Shown in pieces: positions 47,301 to 61,557 of a stretch of 64,000 bases of DNA. Each line of letters starts with the position of its first letter. Position 1 is the stretch's first letter. Origin of the DNA: Protea cynaroides (taxonomy: Eukaryota; Streptophyta; Magnoliopsida; Proteales; Proteaceae). The stretch is taken from positions 39,232,199 through 39,296,198 of the forward strand of contig CM053272.1 of assembly GCA_028583415.1 (NCBI GenBank), written 5' to 3'. The notes beneath the pieces are model-generated. The model did not search any database. It was not told the DNA's origin and saw only the letters and a program-made list of their open reading frames with translations. Made by a program: the position numbers and the translations under genes.

Positions 47301-50300
47301 TAGACAAAATAAAACAACTAAAGTGATAGTGATGTAAATCGGTTCACAAGCATCCAGTATAGGTGCCGACACAAAAAGGAAGGTAGGAAAGATCCTCCCA
47401 ACGATGGGTAATTATTAGCTGGCCTTCTCCATGAGCTGGTTGGTGATCAGCATTGAAAGATTCATATGGAAGGTTCTTTCTCTCAAGTCTATACAAGGAA
47501 GACATTCTTATAAGGAAGATTCATATCAAGATCACTCAAGGCCTATACAAGGAAGATATTCACGCAAGGAGGATTCTTCTCAATTTTATAAGGAAGCTAT
47601 TTATACAAGGAAGATTCCTCTCATGAGTTTTGGAAAGGATATATGCTTGGACACTCATTTGGAAAGCTGATCACAATCAACCCACAAGGAAGTATTTCAA
47701 AATTAGTTATAGTAATATTATCTTCTCCAATGTAATTAGCTTATTTATTTCTTAAGTTAGTAAGGAGGTTAGTAGTAGTTCTCATTATATATACATGTAA
47801 TGAAATTTCAAAGAGGCAGGCTATTTTGAATAAAGACACTAGAGATTTTATGAAATTCTCTTGGATCCTTGGTGTGAAACCATAGCCTGAGATAGGCATG
47901 ACTTGAGATCGGTCCCGTCCTTTATTCTTCTATATCTTCTCTTCAATTTATCTTAGCCAACCTTAAATTATTGTGTGAGTCTCAAACCTACAACCATTAA
48001 CAAAGACTAAGGTAGTTGGTTTGCATCAGATAGGTCTAGAACTCCACAAAATAAGGAGTCCTAGTTACAAAGTAAATAGGAGTTTCTCATGTTAACGTGA
48101 CAAGGACTTTCATGACTAAAAGGATAAAGAGAAGCAGTCCTATTCTAATTAAAAAGAGAAGGTGAGAGGATTTAGAGTCCTACTTACAAGTAAGAAAGGA
48201 TAGGATAGACCACATGGTCTCTTAATTAAATTGGTATTGGGCCTGAATAATCAGGCCAATCACTAAACACTTAAATTAATCGATAATAGGCCTTAATAAA
48301 CAGGCCGATTCCTTTACAATAATATTAGTTAATAATATGTATTATGAATAATATGGAAGTAGATGAACGGTCCTTTGTTATATCTATTTTTTTATGACGC
48401 AGTCTTTTGCTTGAAAAATGTGCTGCTTGACATTTATGGCAATAGGCTTATTATTTTGTCTAGGGTGAACCTTATTGTCTTATACATGTTCAGCCTTTTT
48501 AGACTGGACGTCAAGTTGTTTCTGGCTTTGCGGTTGGTGCTTTACAGTTCTATAAATAGTACAATATAATGGTGTAAATATTACAAAACAACAATGTGAT
48601 GTGGTGATGCATTCCGTAGGTTCGTAATAGTAAGGTTTGCGCTCTATGGCCAGAATGAGAGGGGTTCAATCCCACATTGGTTTGGTAGTGTGCAGATGCT
48701 TGGCTTATGAACCTGGGTGGGCCTTTCTACTCTAAAGCTCGGGATTTTGGGTTGGATGCTGTCAAATAGTATCAGAGTGGGTAGTTTGTGCACCGGCCAA
48801 TGTGGGGGGCTCATGACTCAAAGCTGGGGGGAGTTGATGCAGCTCGTAGGTCTGTGATGTGAGGGGTTTGCACTCCCTGGTAGAATTGGGAGGGGTTAAG
48901 TCTTATAGTGGTCGGGTAGTGTGTAGATGCCTACATTGGTCGGTGTAATGATACCCTTCTTATTTGTATACTGGTTACACTTAAGTCCTTTTATTTTTAT
49001 TTTTTTTACAACTAGGCCCTTAAAAACACAATAACCCACAGGTCCTAGGATCGAAACTTGGTTCTGATATCACCTAAATTGTTATGCCCCCAACTCAAGG
49101 CTAGGTACGTTACAACTAAATTGCCAAGATTCAAAAAGCTCAAAGCTCAAAGAGAACAAGTGCACAAAGTATAAATTTAGAAGAAAATAGCAGAAGCTTT
49201 GATGACATTAACTAACACAGAAGGGCTATATATATTTTCTCATTCTGGTGGCACCATTACTTACATTCAAAACTTTACTTACATGCAAGGAATCAAGTAT
49301 CGACACGATACGCAGCGTATCCGCCGATACGTATCGGTATCGACAATAGTCGATACGATTCAAGCCGATTTGTATCTTGATTTTTGAAAAAAGTATGGTA
49401 TCGTAGTGTATCGACCGTATCGACCCGTATCGGGTCGATACATATTGATACACTCGATACAGATCGATACCCATCCAATACAGCCGATACAAAAAAATTT
49501 CCATTCTCTCATTGTAAAAATTGGGAGAAAAAAAAAAGAAATGTATCGGCCTGTATCGGTCAGTATTGACTTGTATCGGCCCGATATAGTTTGATACGCA
49601 TCGATGTCGTCCGATATGCATATTTAAAATAAAAAAATAAAAAAAACCTTACAGAAATAGGGTCTGCCAAGAAGGAAGAAGAAGAGGAGGGAGAAGAAGA
49701 AAGAGGGGAAGAAGAAGAAGAAGAAGAGGTAGGGAAAAAAAAAGAGTACTACCCTCCTCACGGCCAATTGCGGTTTTCCCTAAAAATCAGAGATGGACAA
49801 GCTTGGATTTGCACTCCGTTCATGGGGTTTCTTCCAGGTCCTCATTCTACTATTCTTTTAGCTTTTTACAGATGTAATTTCATTTAGTTATGAGATTTCA
49901 GGCATCGGTAGATTTGTTTTTATGAAATTTCAGGCGACGGGGATTCCAAGCTCTTTCTTTGATGAGTTGCGCAACGTTGCAAAAGAGTTTTTTGATCTTC
50001 CAACGAAAGAGAAGCAGAAGTATGCCGGGGTAGATGGCAACATCGACTCGTATGGGGCTGATTCCATTATTTCAGACAATCAGGTATTTAACTGATCTGA
50101 CTGACTCTACCTTTTAGTCCGACCAGAACACCAGAGGAGCCTCCGCTATTGGCCTAACAATCTTGTTCGCTTCAGGTGCTTTTACTAACTTATCTCATAT
50201 TAGTAGATACACAGTTAATGTTTGATATTTGGCTTACTCTACTGTAACTCTATCAAGCACAATATTGATGGTGTTACGATTGGGAATAACCCATCAGAGA

Positions 50301-51293
50301 TCAGTAGGATATTCAGGGTAGCTCATTAGATTCTACTGCCATGGCTTTCTTGAGCCGTCTCTATCTCTTTCAGGGGACCTGAAAAAACCCTAAGAACGGA
50401 GTGCAGATCCATGGCTCCCCTCCTTACGGCCAAGCTCTCCTTTTCATCCGCAGTTCCTTGGCCCTCTCCTTGCAAATGACGACCTCCAGTTTAGGTTTTT
50501 TTAGGTTGTTCTATATATATATGATACATGGGGCATGATCCCATACATCACATTCTATTATATTAACATACATTGTACACCATTAAAAGTTAAGAAATAG
50601 TATTAGTTTTTAAAGGAAAAAAATTAGATAATTGGAGGTAAATTAGTGTAATTAATGTAAATAAATTTTTTATAATTTATATACATACCTATGATTGGAA
50701 GTAATGTATTGACTCCAATCACTTAATGTCTTGTAATGAGATCATAAAATTGGTTAATTATAATGTTTTTATGTTTTAAGTTAGTGTTTTATATGTTTCT
50801 TAAGCATATTTTGCCCGTATCAGTGCGTATCCACTGTATCCACGATACGAACGTTTCTTAATTTCAGCTGACCGATACAGTATTGATACACTATACGATA
50901 CGTTTCTTAATTTTTTAAATTGAAATTTCTGAATCTACGTATCGCATACATCTAGGTTTTGGAAAATACAACAACATGAACTTCCTTGGTTTCACTATGC
51001 TTAATTCCTAAACTTATGTAGAAATTAAAGAGTGAATAACCCTATGTAGAAACAGTTTTAAACCATTTTAGATTTTAGAGTGTTTATATTTTCCTTCCCC
51101 TTTACAGTTTCTTCTTCCTCTTGCGTGAACAGCAAAGATGAGTGAGAGAGAGAGAAAGAGAGAGAGAGAAAAGACTTACCGATATCCTTCTTCCTCCTCT
51201 TCCTCCTCTTCTTCCTCTTCTTCTCCTTCTTTCCTGTTTTTCCTTCTTTCTTCTATGTCCAATATAGAGCCCTTTTCTCCCCCTTTTATGTCT

Positions 51294-51361
<68 letters not shown>

Positions 51362-54300
51362 CAATTATTATTAAATACTTAGTCATAATTAAATTCAGTA
51401 GAATGACTAACTTACCCTTACTTAAGTTTTCTAATTCTAGATTTAAGGTTTAATAGATATAATGTAATGGTACCCTTCTTACTTGTTACTGGTTACACTT
51501 AAGTCCTTCTATTTTTATTTTTTTTACAACTAAGCCCTTAAACACAATAATTTCTTTCTATTTGTCCCCAATTTCCAAAATTCCTTTATTTTCTTCCCTA
51601 TCCTTCCATCTTTTCTAATTACAACCAAATCCAAAACTATAAAGTTTTATTTTAAAACTTACCCCTCATCCAAATGACCATCTAACCCTGTGGGGTCCAC
51701 CTTTTAACGTAACCCAATCGTATAACCACACAGTATACATTATCTACCTACACACTTCATAAAGAAAATGTAAATTAACATCCAACATGATTAAATTTAT
51801 ACAATATAGTATTATCAATTTCTATTCTCTCACAGTCTCACCTCATACTTGGGTTAAAATTATCAAAATACCCATGAGTACAAAATTCAACAGAAAATGT
51901 CTAAATAGGAAAGAAAAACCAAAGGGGCGGGAGAATGTGACACCCGAGGGCGGCGAGTACTGACCATCCTGGGAGATCGTTGAGGGGTCCCCACTAAGAT
52001 ACGATGAGTACTAGGTGGTTCGGGAGATCGATAAAGGTGTACAAACTTAGTCCCACATTGGTTAGGGGGAAGAGACTGAGCTAGTTGAAAATCCTTAGCC
52101 TCCTTAACATGTCAAGACGTGTTTTAAAGCCTTGCGGCCCATGGGCCAAAGAAGATAATATCTTGATGGTAGCTTGGAGGTTGGATTTCTTTAACATTGA
52201 TACATGGAACACACTGTGTACCCCTGACAGAGCTGGTAGTAAGGCAATACGATAAGCCACTGGACCAACTTTCTCCAATATCTCATAAGGTCTCACATAT
52301 CTCGGGATCAATTTGGCTATCTTCCCAAATCTCATTACCCCCTTCATGGGAACAACTTTCAAAAACACTTTATCACTAACCTAAAATTCCAAATCTTTCC
52401 TTCTGATATCTGCGTAACTCTTTTGTCGACTTTGGGTTGCTCAGATTCTCTTTTGAATAAGCTTAATTTTATCACTTTGCTGTACTAAATCAGGTCCTAA
52501 CAATTGAGGCTCATCCACATCATACCAACACACAGGAGATCTGCATTTCCTACCATAGAGAGCTTCGTACAGTGCCATTTTAATGGTTGCCTGATAACTG
52601 TTATTGGATGCAAATTCTACCAAGTTAATGTGTTCTTCCCAACTTCCTCTGAAATCTATAACACAAGCCCGGAACATATCTTCAGAATCCGGATAACCCT
52701 CTTAGATTGCCCATCAGTTTGGGGATGAAAGGCTGTACTGAAATGTAACTAGGTACTTAAGGCTTGTTGTAAAGTTCTCCAAAATTGTGATGTGAACCTT
52801 GGGTTCCTATCCAAAATGAGAGTGTAATACCCCAATTCTTGTGGTATTAATAATCCAATGTTTTTCTTTCCTATTTAGACATTTTCTGTTGAATTTTGTA
52901 CTCATGGGTATTTTGGTAATTTTAACCCCAGTATGAGGTGAGAGAATAGAAATTTATAATACTATATAGTATAAATTTAATGACATTAAATGTTAATTTA
53001 CATTTTTTTTATGAAGTGTGTAGGTAGATAATGTATACTGTGTGGTTATACGGTTGGGTTACGTTAAAAGGTGGGCCCCACAGGGTTAGATAGTCATTTG
53101 GATGAGGGGTAAGTTTTAAAATAAAACTTTATAGTTTTAGGTTTGGTTGTAATTAGAAAAGATGGAAGGATAGGGAAGAAAATAAAAGAATTTAGAAATT
53201 GGGGACAAATAGAAAGGAATTATTGTGTTTAAGGGCTTAGTTGTAAAAAAAATAAAAATAAAAGGACTTAATTGTAACCACTATACAAATAAGAAGGGTA
53301 CCATTACATTGTATCTATTAAACCTTAAATCTAGAATTAGAAAACTTAAGTAAGGGTAAGTTAGTCATTCTACTGAATTTAATTATGACTAAGTGTTTAA
53401 TTAATCAATTGATATTGTATAATTATATATATAAGTATATATATAAAACGTAAGAAGGGGAGAAAATGGCTCTATTTTGGAACGTAGAAGAAAGAAAGAA
53501 AAACAGAAAAGAAGGAGAAGAAGAAGGGGAAGAAGGAAATCGGTAAGTCTTTTCTCTCTCTCTCTCTCTTTCATCTCTCACTCACTCCTCTTTGCTGTTC
53601 ATGCAAGAGGAAGAAGAAACTGTAAAGGGGAAGAAAAATATAAAAACCCTAATACCTAAATGGTTCAAAACTGTTTCTACATAGGGTTATTTACTCTTTA
53701 ATTTATACATAGGTTTAGGAATTAAGCGTGGGGAGACCAAAGAAGTTCATGTTGTTGTATTTTTCAAACCCTAGATGTATGGGATATGTAGATTCAGAAA
53801 TTTCAATTTAGAAAAAAAAAAAATGCAACTGGTTGGGTTTGACGTGCTCAATCAAGTGCTGAAATTATGAACTTTCAAGTTGATATAAGAGTGGGAGATT
53901 TAGGTGTGTTCAATCTTAAAAGAACACCGCGAATTTCAAAGTGAAATGGACTGTGTGTATCTTAGAGAAAATTTAAATGACAAGATGCCAATGGGATGGT
54001 TAAGTGGATGAAGTTGAAAAATTTTCTTTTGGAGAAAATTTGCAGCAACAAAGAGAAAAGGATAGTAGGGAGAAATTTTGAAATTTAGTGGTGGCAAGCT
54101 TCTCATGTATGATGTCGTGATATGGAATGAGATTCTATTTAAAATTCTTGAATTCCAAGTATTGAGAAGCATGGAAACATGGACTGTTTATAGGAATGCA
54201 ATTTTCGCCAAATTTGCAATGCATTTACATGAAAACAGAAAATTTTAATTGTGTAGGAACAAGTGAGGGAATGAGTTTTGGGCTGTTGTATTGGAAGGAA

Positions 54301-57300
54301 GGACATTGAACTGAACAAGACTGAGCTAAAGATTAAAGGAAGGTTATTTTTGCTTGCTGTCCAAGTGTAAGGATTAAAAACAGAAATATTAGGTGAGGAT
54401 AATTATTTATTTACACCCTTTTCTATGTGTTTTTCTCATGTTTATAAATAAATGTATAATATCCTCGTATGTTTGGAATGTTGAAGCATGAGATTCCATG
54501 TGAGTGGTACAAATATTGGTATTGGAATTTATGTGGCATGAGAGTTTGAATTACTGTTTTCTTTATGATGCTATGAAATTCTTGCTAAAGATGGAAAATC
54601 TGAAATACTAGGTGTCCAATGCTGTATTGTTTTATGATATTCTAAAGTAAATGGTTATGCACATCTGGTACAAAAAGTGAACTCCACTGATGTATTAAAG
54701 CAAGACTTCTAACACAAGGCTGTGAATGGAAGAAATATATATCAAGCTAAGATTGTTAATTAAATTAAATAATGAAATTTAGAACCCATGTTTGCTGCCC
54801 CCCTTGTCATTAGGGGTAAGATAATGAATGGAGATGCGTAGCACCGAGAAGTCTAGGACTTCACTGTCTTTTGTTGAGTCAAGGCATCTGGGATGTCACT
54901 AGTTCAATGAAGGGTTGAGAGTTCTGGGAACTCACCGCCTTTGGGACGAGACGTCTGGGATGTCAATTTAGATGCGGCTACCAAGACGAGATGTCAAGGA
55001 CATCAACTGGTGTTTAAACTACTCCAGATGTTAAGCGCAATGCAACAAACACTTGACTAGCTTACCTAGGATTATTTAAAATGTTTTAACTGAATTTTTG
55101 CATTCATAAGTATATGATAATTCCTAAGTATGTTAAATCTTTTCATGATGTGGGTGTTGCTATCTGTATTAAAATGCTTTGTATGCTTTTGTGATTTTGT
55201 TGATGTAAGTAAATAATTTATCCTCATTGAGCGTAAGCTCACTCTGTCATTTAAATGATGGATTACAGAGATAGGTGGAGAACACTCAGAGGGATTTCCT
55301 AACTCAGCTGATCCAGCTTTTGAGTGAAGAAGAGGCTGAAACTGTTGAACTCATTTTCTTTTGTACTACTGTGAGAGCTTTTGTATGTGCATAGAGAACA
55401 AGAACTATGTTACTAATAGTTGGCATGTAAGTAAAGTTTTGAATGTAAGTAATGGTGCCACCAGAATGAGAAAATGTATGCAGCCCTTTTGTGTTAGTTA
55501 ATGTCATTATAGCTTCCGGTATTTTCTTCTAAATTTATGCTTTGTGCGCTTGTTCTCTTTGGGCTTTTTGAATCCTGGCAACCTAGCTGTAACATACCTG
55601 GCCTTGAGTTGGGGGCGTTACAGTCAGGTAGTGTGCGAATGCTTGGCTTATGACCCTGGGTAGGGCCTCTCCATCGTAAAGCTCGGGCTTTTGGGTTGGA
55701 CGCCGTTGTACTGTGCTGGCAAAGTATAAAGAATCGTGTTTCTTTTTCTCTTTTGACTTAAAACTCGTAAAGGTTGTGATTGAATAATGATCTTGCACTC
55801 CTTGGTTTGGAGCATGGTTATCTAGTGGGGTGTAGGACTTTCAAAAAGATGGGCTCTAGGTATAGTTGCTCTCACAAATGATTACTCTGCTGATCCATTC
55901 TCTTAACTTCTTCTGATTGATGCGTTAGAAGGTCAATGAGGAGGTCATTTGCCTCTTTTATCTTGTTTAGGGGAGTAGAAATGTTAAATTGTGAGTTATT
56001 GCCTTGTTGACGGTGTCTCTTAGTCTTCAATCTTTTTACCTTCATCCTTGAATCTTTAGTGTTGCATTGTCTCATTGAATCTTGATTGTTTATTTAAAAG
56101 TTGGGGGGGGGGAGGACCCCTCACAAACTGTTTGTATTGTGTGTCAGTCCTTGATGCGCTCAAATCATCTTTGAGAGGTTAGACATGTTACAATGCTGAT
56201 TTAGTAGTTTTTTTATGTTGTCTTGTCAGATCTGCTGCTTTTGATTTAGATCTCAAACCAATGATCTATATTTTGGTTTCTGCGTATACAGGTTCAAGCT
56301 GTACTATTGCTTTTAGGTGGGCGCGACATACCTTCTAGCATGCCTAGCAATGAAGTACCTTATCAGAACAATCGGGTACATTGAGAGAGCACAATTTAAC
56401 TCCTGTAAGAATTACTAGAAAATTATTTTTTCCCTCATATACATTTGTTCATTGGTTTGTTGGCATTTATCTCTAGGTTGCTGCTGATGCACCACGACGT
56501 ACAAATCTTTCACGAAGAATTGCTTCTCTTGTTAGGTTCCGTGAGAAGCGGAAAGAGCGATGCTTTGACAAGAGAATCCGATACACTGTCCGAAAAGAGG
56601 TGGCCCAGAGGTAAGGTGACACAGCTTCTTTTTTTTTTTTTTTTTTTTTTTTGTGTAATTTTTTTGTTATTGCAACTGTCATGATTCCTTGAAGTGTTGT
56701 ATTAGAATTGATTACAGCTTGGATTTATGTGCTGATCGTACTTCTGATAATGTTTCATTGCTTAATAGTTTCTACGAATAACGTGGTTTTGTAAGTTTGA
56801 TTTGTTTCATGTATTCTTGGACTGGCTGTATTGATGCTTGTAAATGTATTGTTGTATGATTGGCATCATGCTTGTAAGCAGTGATTGTGCTAGAAGCCTA
56901 GAACTAGAAGAGATTTGTTTGCCCAGAAAAAATTGCGAAGTAGTCGATTAATTTTTTTTTCCATCTGAAACATTATTTTATTTTTCTGGGGGTGGGGAAA
57001 GAAAAAAAAAAATCACTGACAAAGTGAAATGATGAAACTGTTGCAGAGCTGCAGAATTGGAGTCACTGCTCTGTTGCCTAGGGCTGGGTACTGAGAATGT
57101 TGCTATCATAGAAATGGAACAGAAAGTGGATGATTTGCGTCTCGAAGGGTAGGGTGACAATTCTAAACATTGCCTATCTGCCTAACTGGGCCTGGCCCAC
57201 TTAATGGCTATTATCCAGTTTGGCTGCTAGCCCATTATTACATGTGCTGTGTTTGGCATGTGTCCAGGACCTAGGCCATGAAATCATGTTAACCTCCCTA

Positions 57301-58019
57301 TTATTAGTACTAATGCTTGGACACTCGTGTAAGACCAACTAACCGAAATGATTAAAAAACCTCGTCCGTGATTGTGGCTGACCCAAATCTGCACTAAAAA
57401 ACTACCTAACTTCTCATACCAACCACGGACAAGAGATGCTGAACATTCCGTGATTGGCCTAGATTGCCAATTATGGCTGAGTCATGCATCATTTTTGTTT
57501 TCCCTCGATGACTTTTGAAATTATAGAATGTCTTGTGGTAACTTGGTTCGTACTTAATAATTTTAATGAGGCAGTTGCATAGTTTCAACCAATCAAGGGA
57601 AAAGATTGCCATTGCAATGATGGAGTTGAGATGGCAAAATCAACAAAGAAATTTAAAAAAATGAGTGGAGTTCATATGTATTATGAAGTGGTTTGGTCTT
57701 TTTCCGTCATAAGATTCACTATCCTTGTTTCAATTGTTAGTTTGAGGGAGTGTCAATGAATAGTGAGCATATGCTTGTTATTCCATTAATTATGTGGGGG
57801 CAGATTTGAGCATTTGATAGGTTTAGGTTTGTGTCTATAATTAATTAATGTAAACCCGTGAGTCAGTGACTTCAGGACTCAAGTTCAGGAATCTAGAATT
57901 AAATGGCAGAGCCAAGGGAGGTGGTGAAGTTTCCAAACCATTTTAATTAGTTCAAAGAGTTTCTGAAGTCTAATACAAACTGCTGTACATGTGATCTATA
58001 TGCTAGTATTTTGTGGTTG

Positions 58020-58060
<41 letters not shown>

Positions 58061-61000
58061 TGTGCGTGCGTGCATGCGTGAATTTAGGGAGAACTAAGAA
58101 GGGGAAAGGAAGCAAGAAACATATGCCCATGTGCACATTTGTTTCTTGCTTCCCTCCTCCTGTCCTTCAAATCTTAGTTCTCTTTTTTGTATTGTAGTTC
58201 TGTTAATATTTCGGTGGCTTGCATAAAATGGTAAACCTCATATCTTCTCTACAAAATTTAAGAGTCTGGTTCAATTTTAGGCTCAGGATTGAATCAAGTC
58301 TTAACTTTCTATAGGCTGCGTTTGGTAACGTTCTCACCTGTTTTTATTCTGAACCGGAAGAGATGGTTTTTTTCTATTTATGTTCTGAAAGTGTTCTTTG
58401 GCTGTTCTTTTGGCCTTAAGGTTGTTTGGCAAATATGTTCCAGAACTAGTCCGAAAACATTGTATTGAACTGTTTGCTGTTTGGTAAAATTTGTTCTATA
58501 ACATTTTTTTTTTCAAAGGATTCAAATATTACAGAATTGCCACCAAACCAATATCATTCCAAATTAATTTATATTGATGTCATTTAATTATATGTTGTAC
58601 CTGCACGTGATGGGGATAAGTTGATCAATTAAACAAGAAAATTTTCCTAAAAAAAAAAAAAAACAATGCAATCGCAGTTGCAAACATTTTTTTTCTTTTT
58701 TGTAGTTATCATTTGGATTCATGCCATAAGAATTTAAAACACAAGAAAATCAATGAATCTTGATGGATTCGAACCATCTCTTGGGGAATCCCCAAGTGCT
58801 CTACCTACTTGTGCTAAAGACTCGCATACACATCACATTTGTAATCTCTATGACTACTTTCATTGAACCAAAGTTAATTAACCTTACTTTAAAATATATG
58901 CGTATATATGGGCTGATCAATTTTATATTATAAACAATTTCTGAGTAAACCTAGTTTCATACAACCAATAGTTCCCAATTTATAATGTTGCCTATATGTG
59001 AAAATAATCTCTTATCTCAAATGGAGCAATGTTAAATGCAGCCTAAATAGAATAAAATAAAATAAAATCTGGACATAAAAAAGAAACATAGAAAGATAGC
59101 AACAACCACCTTGTATCATTCAAAATCAGCAACATCACCAGCATATAAAATTTCTCTGCACTTTTCAACAGTCATGCTACAAGGCTACATACGGAAACTG
59201 AATTTATAGAAGCTTCCTTATTTGGGTGGTAGAACCTAAAGAATCTAATTATTCTCTTCCAGGTTTGCTACAATTGAATTTTTAAGTCCTTCAATTGATC
59301 TATGCTGTGGATCAAGTCAAGAAGCATCTCTGAAATGGGAACTCAAGGTATAGTGACTGTAGTACTTGCCAATCTGAATCAAGCAGAATAGTCCCCTGAT
59401 GTTCCAAGTGAAAGAACTGGAAGGAGACTCTTCTGGAGAAATCATACCTAGATAAGTTCGGTAGGATTAGCAACAGAATTAGAAACACCTAAAATTTTTC
59501 CCATAGCTGGTATAAACTATAAACATGGACTAAAAGGTTGGGTGCATCACATTTGAGTGAAAGAACGCATCTCTTTTTTGTTAAACGAATCAAATTTATT
59601 AGTGGGGCTGCTGGCATACCCATAATAATTAGTAAGATCATCAAATCTGAAAAAAAGTTTCAGAATTAGCAGAAGCTGTAGGAAACCAAATAAAATAGGT
59701 AGATTGGTTGCTTTGAAACCAAAAACTAATGTGAGGCTTAAACAGAAATAATACTTGAGGAACTGGGGCTAGGATTTCTTAAAAAAGGTTTCATGGAAGA
59801 GTAAAGGATTAAAAGGATTGACAGGCAAAGGGGTTAGGATTTTAAGGGATAGGAAACATCCAGGATTTTGATCAGTGGTTTACTTATAGCTATATTGCCA
59901 TGAAGTAACTGCAAAAGGTTATAAGGATTAGGGATTTCAATCGATTGAACAGAATTTGAATTGAGGAAATCAATAATCTAACCTCTCAAAATTGATGAGG
60001 AAATCAGCTAAATTAATTCATAAAAGGATTCATAAATCACAATTACTCACACACACTACAACAACAAAGCTTCTCGTGGTGATGAATTCTCTTGGTGCTC
60101 ATGGGTTACATCCAAGGCAAAGAAAAACCTCATGGTGTGGAAAAATAAGAGAAATGCCTCATCAAAGAAAAAATATATGCATGTTGATTCCAGCAGCTGT
60201 TTTCGAGTGCATACGGCCAGCTCAAGCCATAAAACATTTGAAAACTGCATCATTCTTACTTACTTGGTAACAGCAAAATAAAGTGACGGAAGTAGTTACT
60301 TTTTAGGCTTCTAATCATATGCTGGAAAGAATTTCAAAGTGTCACTAAAGCATTAACCACTTATCTCAACCCACAAAGAAAATACAGCCTGGACTAAGGC
60401 ATTAACGACTTATCTCACAACCCACAAAGTCCCCAATGAGTCTAAAACTTGCAATTATATTGCGGAACAAAGATGATGGTTAAGTACACATTATTACAGT
60501 AACAGAGAAGCAAAGAAAGGGGTGATCTTATTCACTTAACAAAGAAATTGACAGCAAAACAAATCCCCTGACCTCTTCTGTACGACCTAACCTACTCTAA
60601 AGACTATTCTACGAGCCAAAATTGAAAATGAAAGGCAAGTGGCAATCCAATCTATGGGGTGGAATGAAATCAGCTGCAACAACGTCAAACAGAAACAAAA
60701 AATCCGGAAAAAATATGCTGATTAGGGTAACTTATTTTAGAGAAAATAATAAATAAAAAAAACTCAAACTTCAGAAAATATCTATTCCTCGTTAGAAAAG
60801 AACATCCCCCAAAAAAGTCCCCAACTTCAGAGCCTATTTACCTAACATATGGGACAAGAAGGAGAAGAAGGGGCTGAGTAGGCTGACAACAACCAAAAAA
60901 AAAAAGAGGAGGAGAAGAAAATAGAAGAAAGAAGAAGAGGAAGAAACCGAAGAAGACTATAGATGATACCTCTCATTGTAATCAGAGTGAAGCGGAACAA

Positions 61001-61507
61001 GTAAGATCTAAAATACGCCCAATCATATGTTAGGGTTTCAAGTTCATAGACATACCTGGAAGAAAGTAGAACCAACCGGTTGCAGCGACGAGATGGTGGA
61101 CAAGAAGGAGAAGAAGGGGCTGAGTAGGCTGACAACAACCAAAAAAAAAAGGAGGAGAAGAAAATAGAAGAAGAAGAGGAAGAAACAGAGACAAGATGAT
61201 ACCCCATTGTAATCGGGAGCAAACAAGAAGACATCCCAACATATGTTAGGGTTTCAAGTTCATAAGAGTAGAACCACCGGTGCTGCGACGAGATGGTGGA
61301 GGGCCGGCAACGACGATCGAGCACTCTGCACTCACAAAGAAGATGAATCTGAATGCGAACCCTAAACCACAAATTAGATTTTGTAAAAAATTGTAAAAAC
61401 AAGAAACCCTTGTTGCAGACGCAAGAGATAGCAGAAATCGGTTGGCAAAGAGAGAGGAAGAAAACATACCTCTCTGTTGCAGAGAAAATAAATGAGAAGT
61501 AAAGACA

Positions 61508-61557
<50 letters not shown>

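Larger units (their letters stand above)
50930..53815. repeat. Large imperfect palindrome formed by inverted LTR copies
   Basis: The arms 50930-51911 and 52858-53815 are inverted copies of nearly 1 kb with high identity, separated by about 0.95 kb. Shared landmarks include ACCCTTCTTA, the TTAAGTCCTT block, and CTTCCTCTTGC near the leader-like GA/CT-rich section. The left arm has a long (TA)n at 51293-51355 where the right arm has a short TATATA stretch. Confidence 0.85.
48957..55622. mobile_element. Rearranged Gypsy cluster with LTR arms in opposite orientation
   Basis: The left arm (about 49081-51938) is an LTR in minus orientation, followed on that strand by GTGATATCAGAACCAAG, a Met-tRNA primer site. 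The right arm (52822-55621) is an LTR in plus orientation, starting TGTAATACCCC and ending GGGGGCGTTACA. Between them is a minus-strand integrase fragment. The outer ends (49081-49290 and 55430-55621) and inner parts (50930-51911 and 52858-53815) are inverted repeats of each other. In the left arm, the part matching 53816-55418 is replaced by 1.6 kb carrying CGATAC arrays and a dioxygenase fragment. A further LTR-like scrap lies at 48957-49045. This looks like two elements joined head to head with deletions. Confidence 0.7.

Noticed and set aside
47490..47610. CRISPR-like spaced repeats (TATACAAGGAAGA words)
   Set aside because: Irregular spacing, diverged copies, plant nuclear context; they are part of a solo LTR.
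49226..49621. 131-codon minus-strand frame and overlapping frames in all phases
   Set aside because: They are translations of the CGATAC array, open because the repeat lacks stops.
58690..58835. A functional tRNA gene
   Set aside because: A and B box-like words are present, but no complete acceptor and anticodon arms could be paired by eye.
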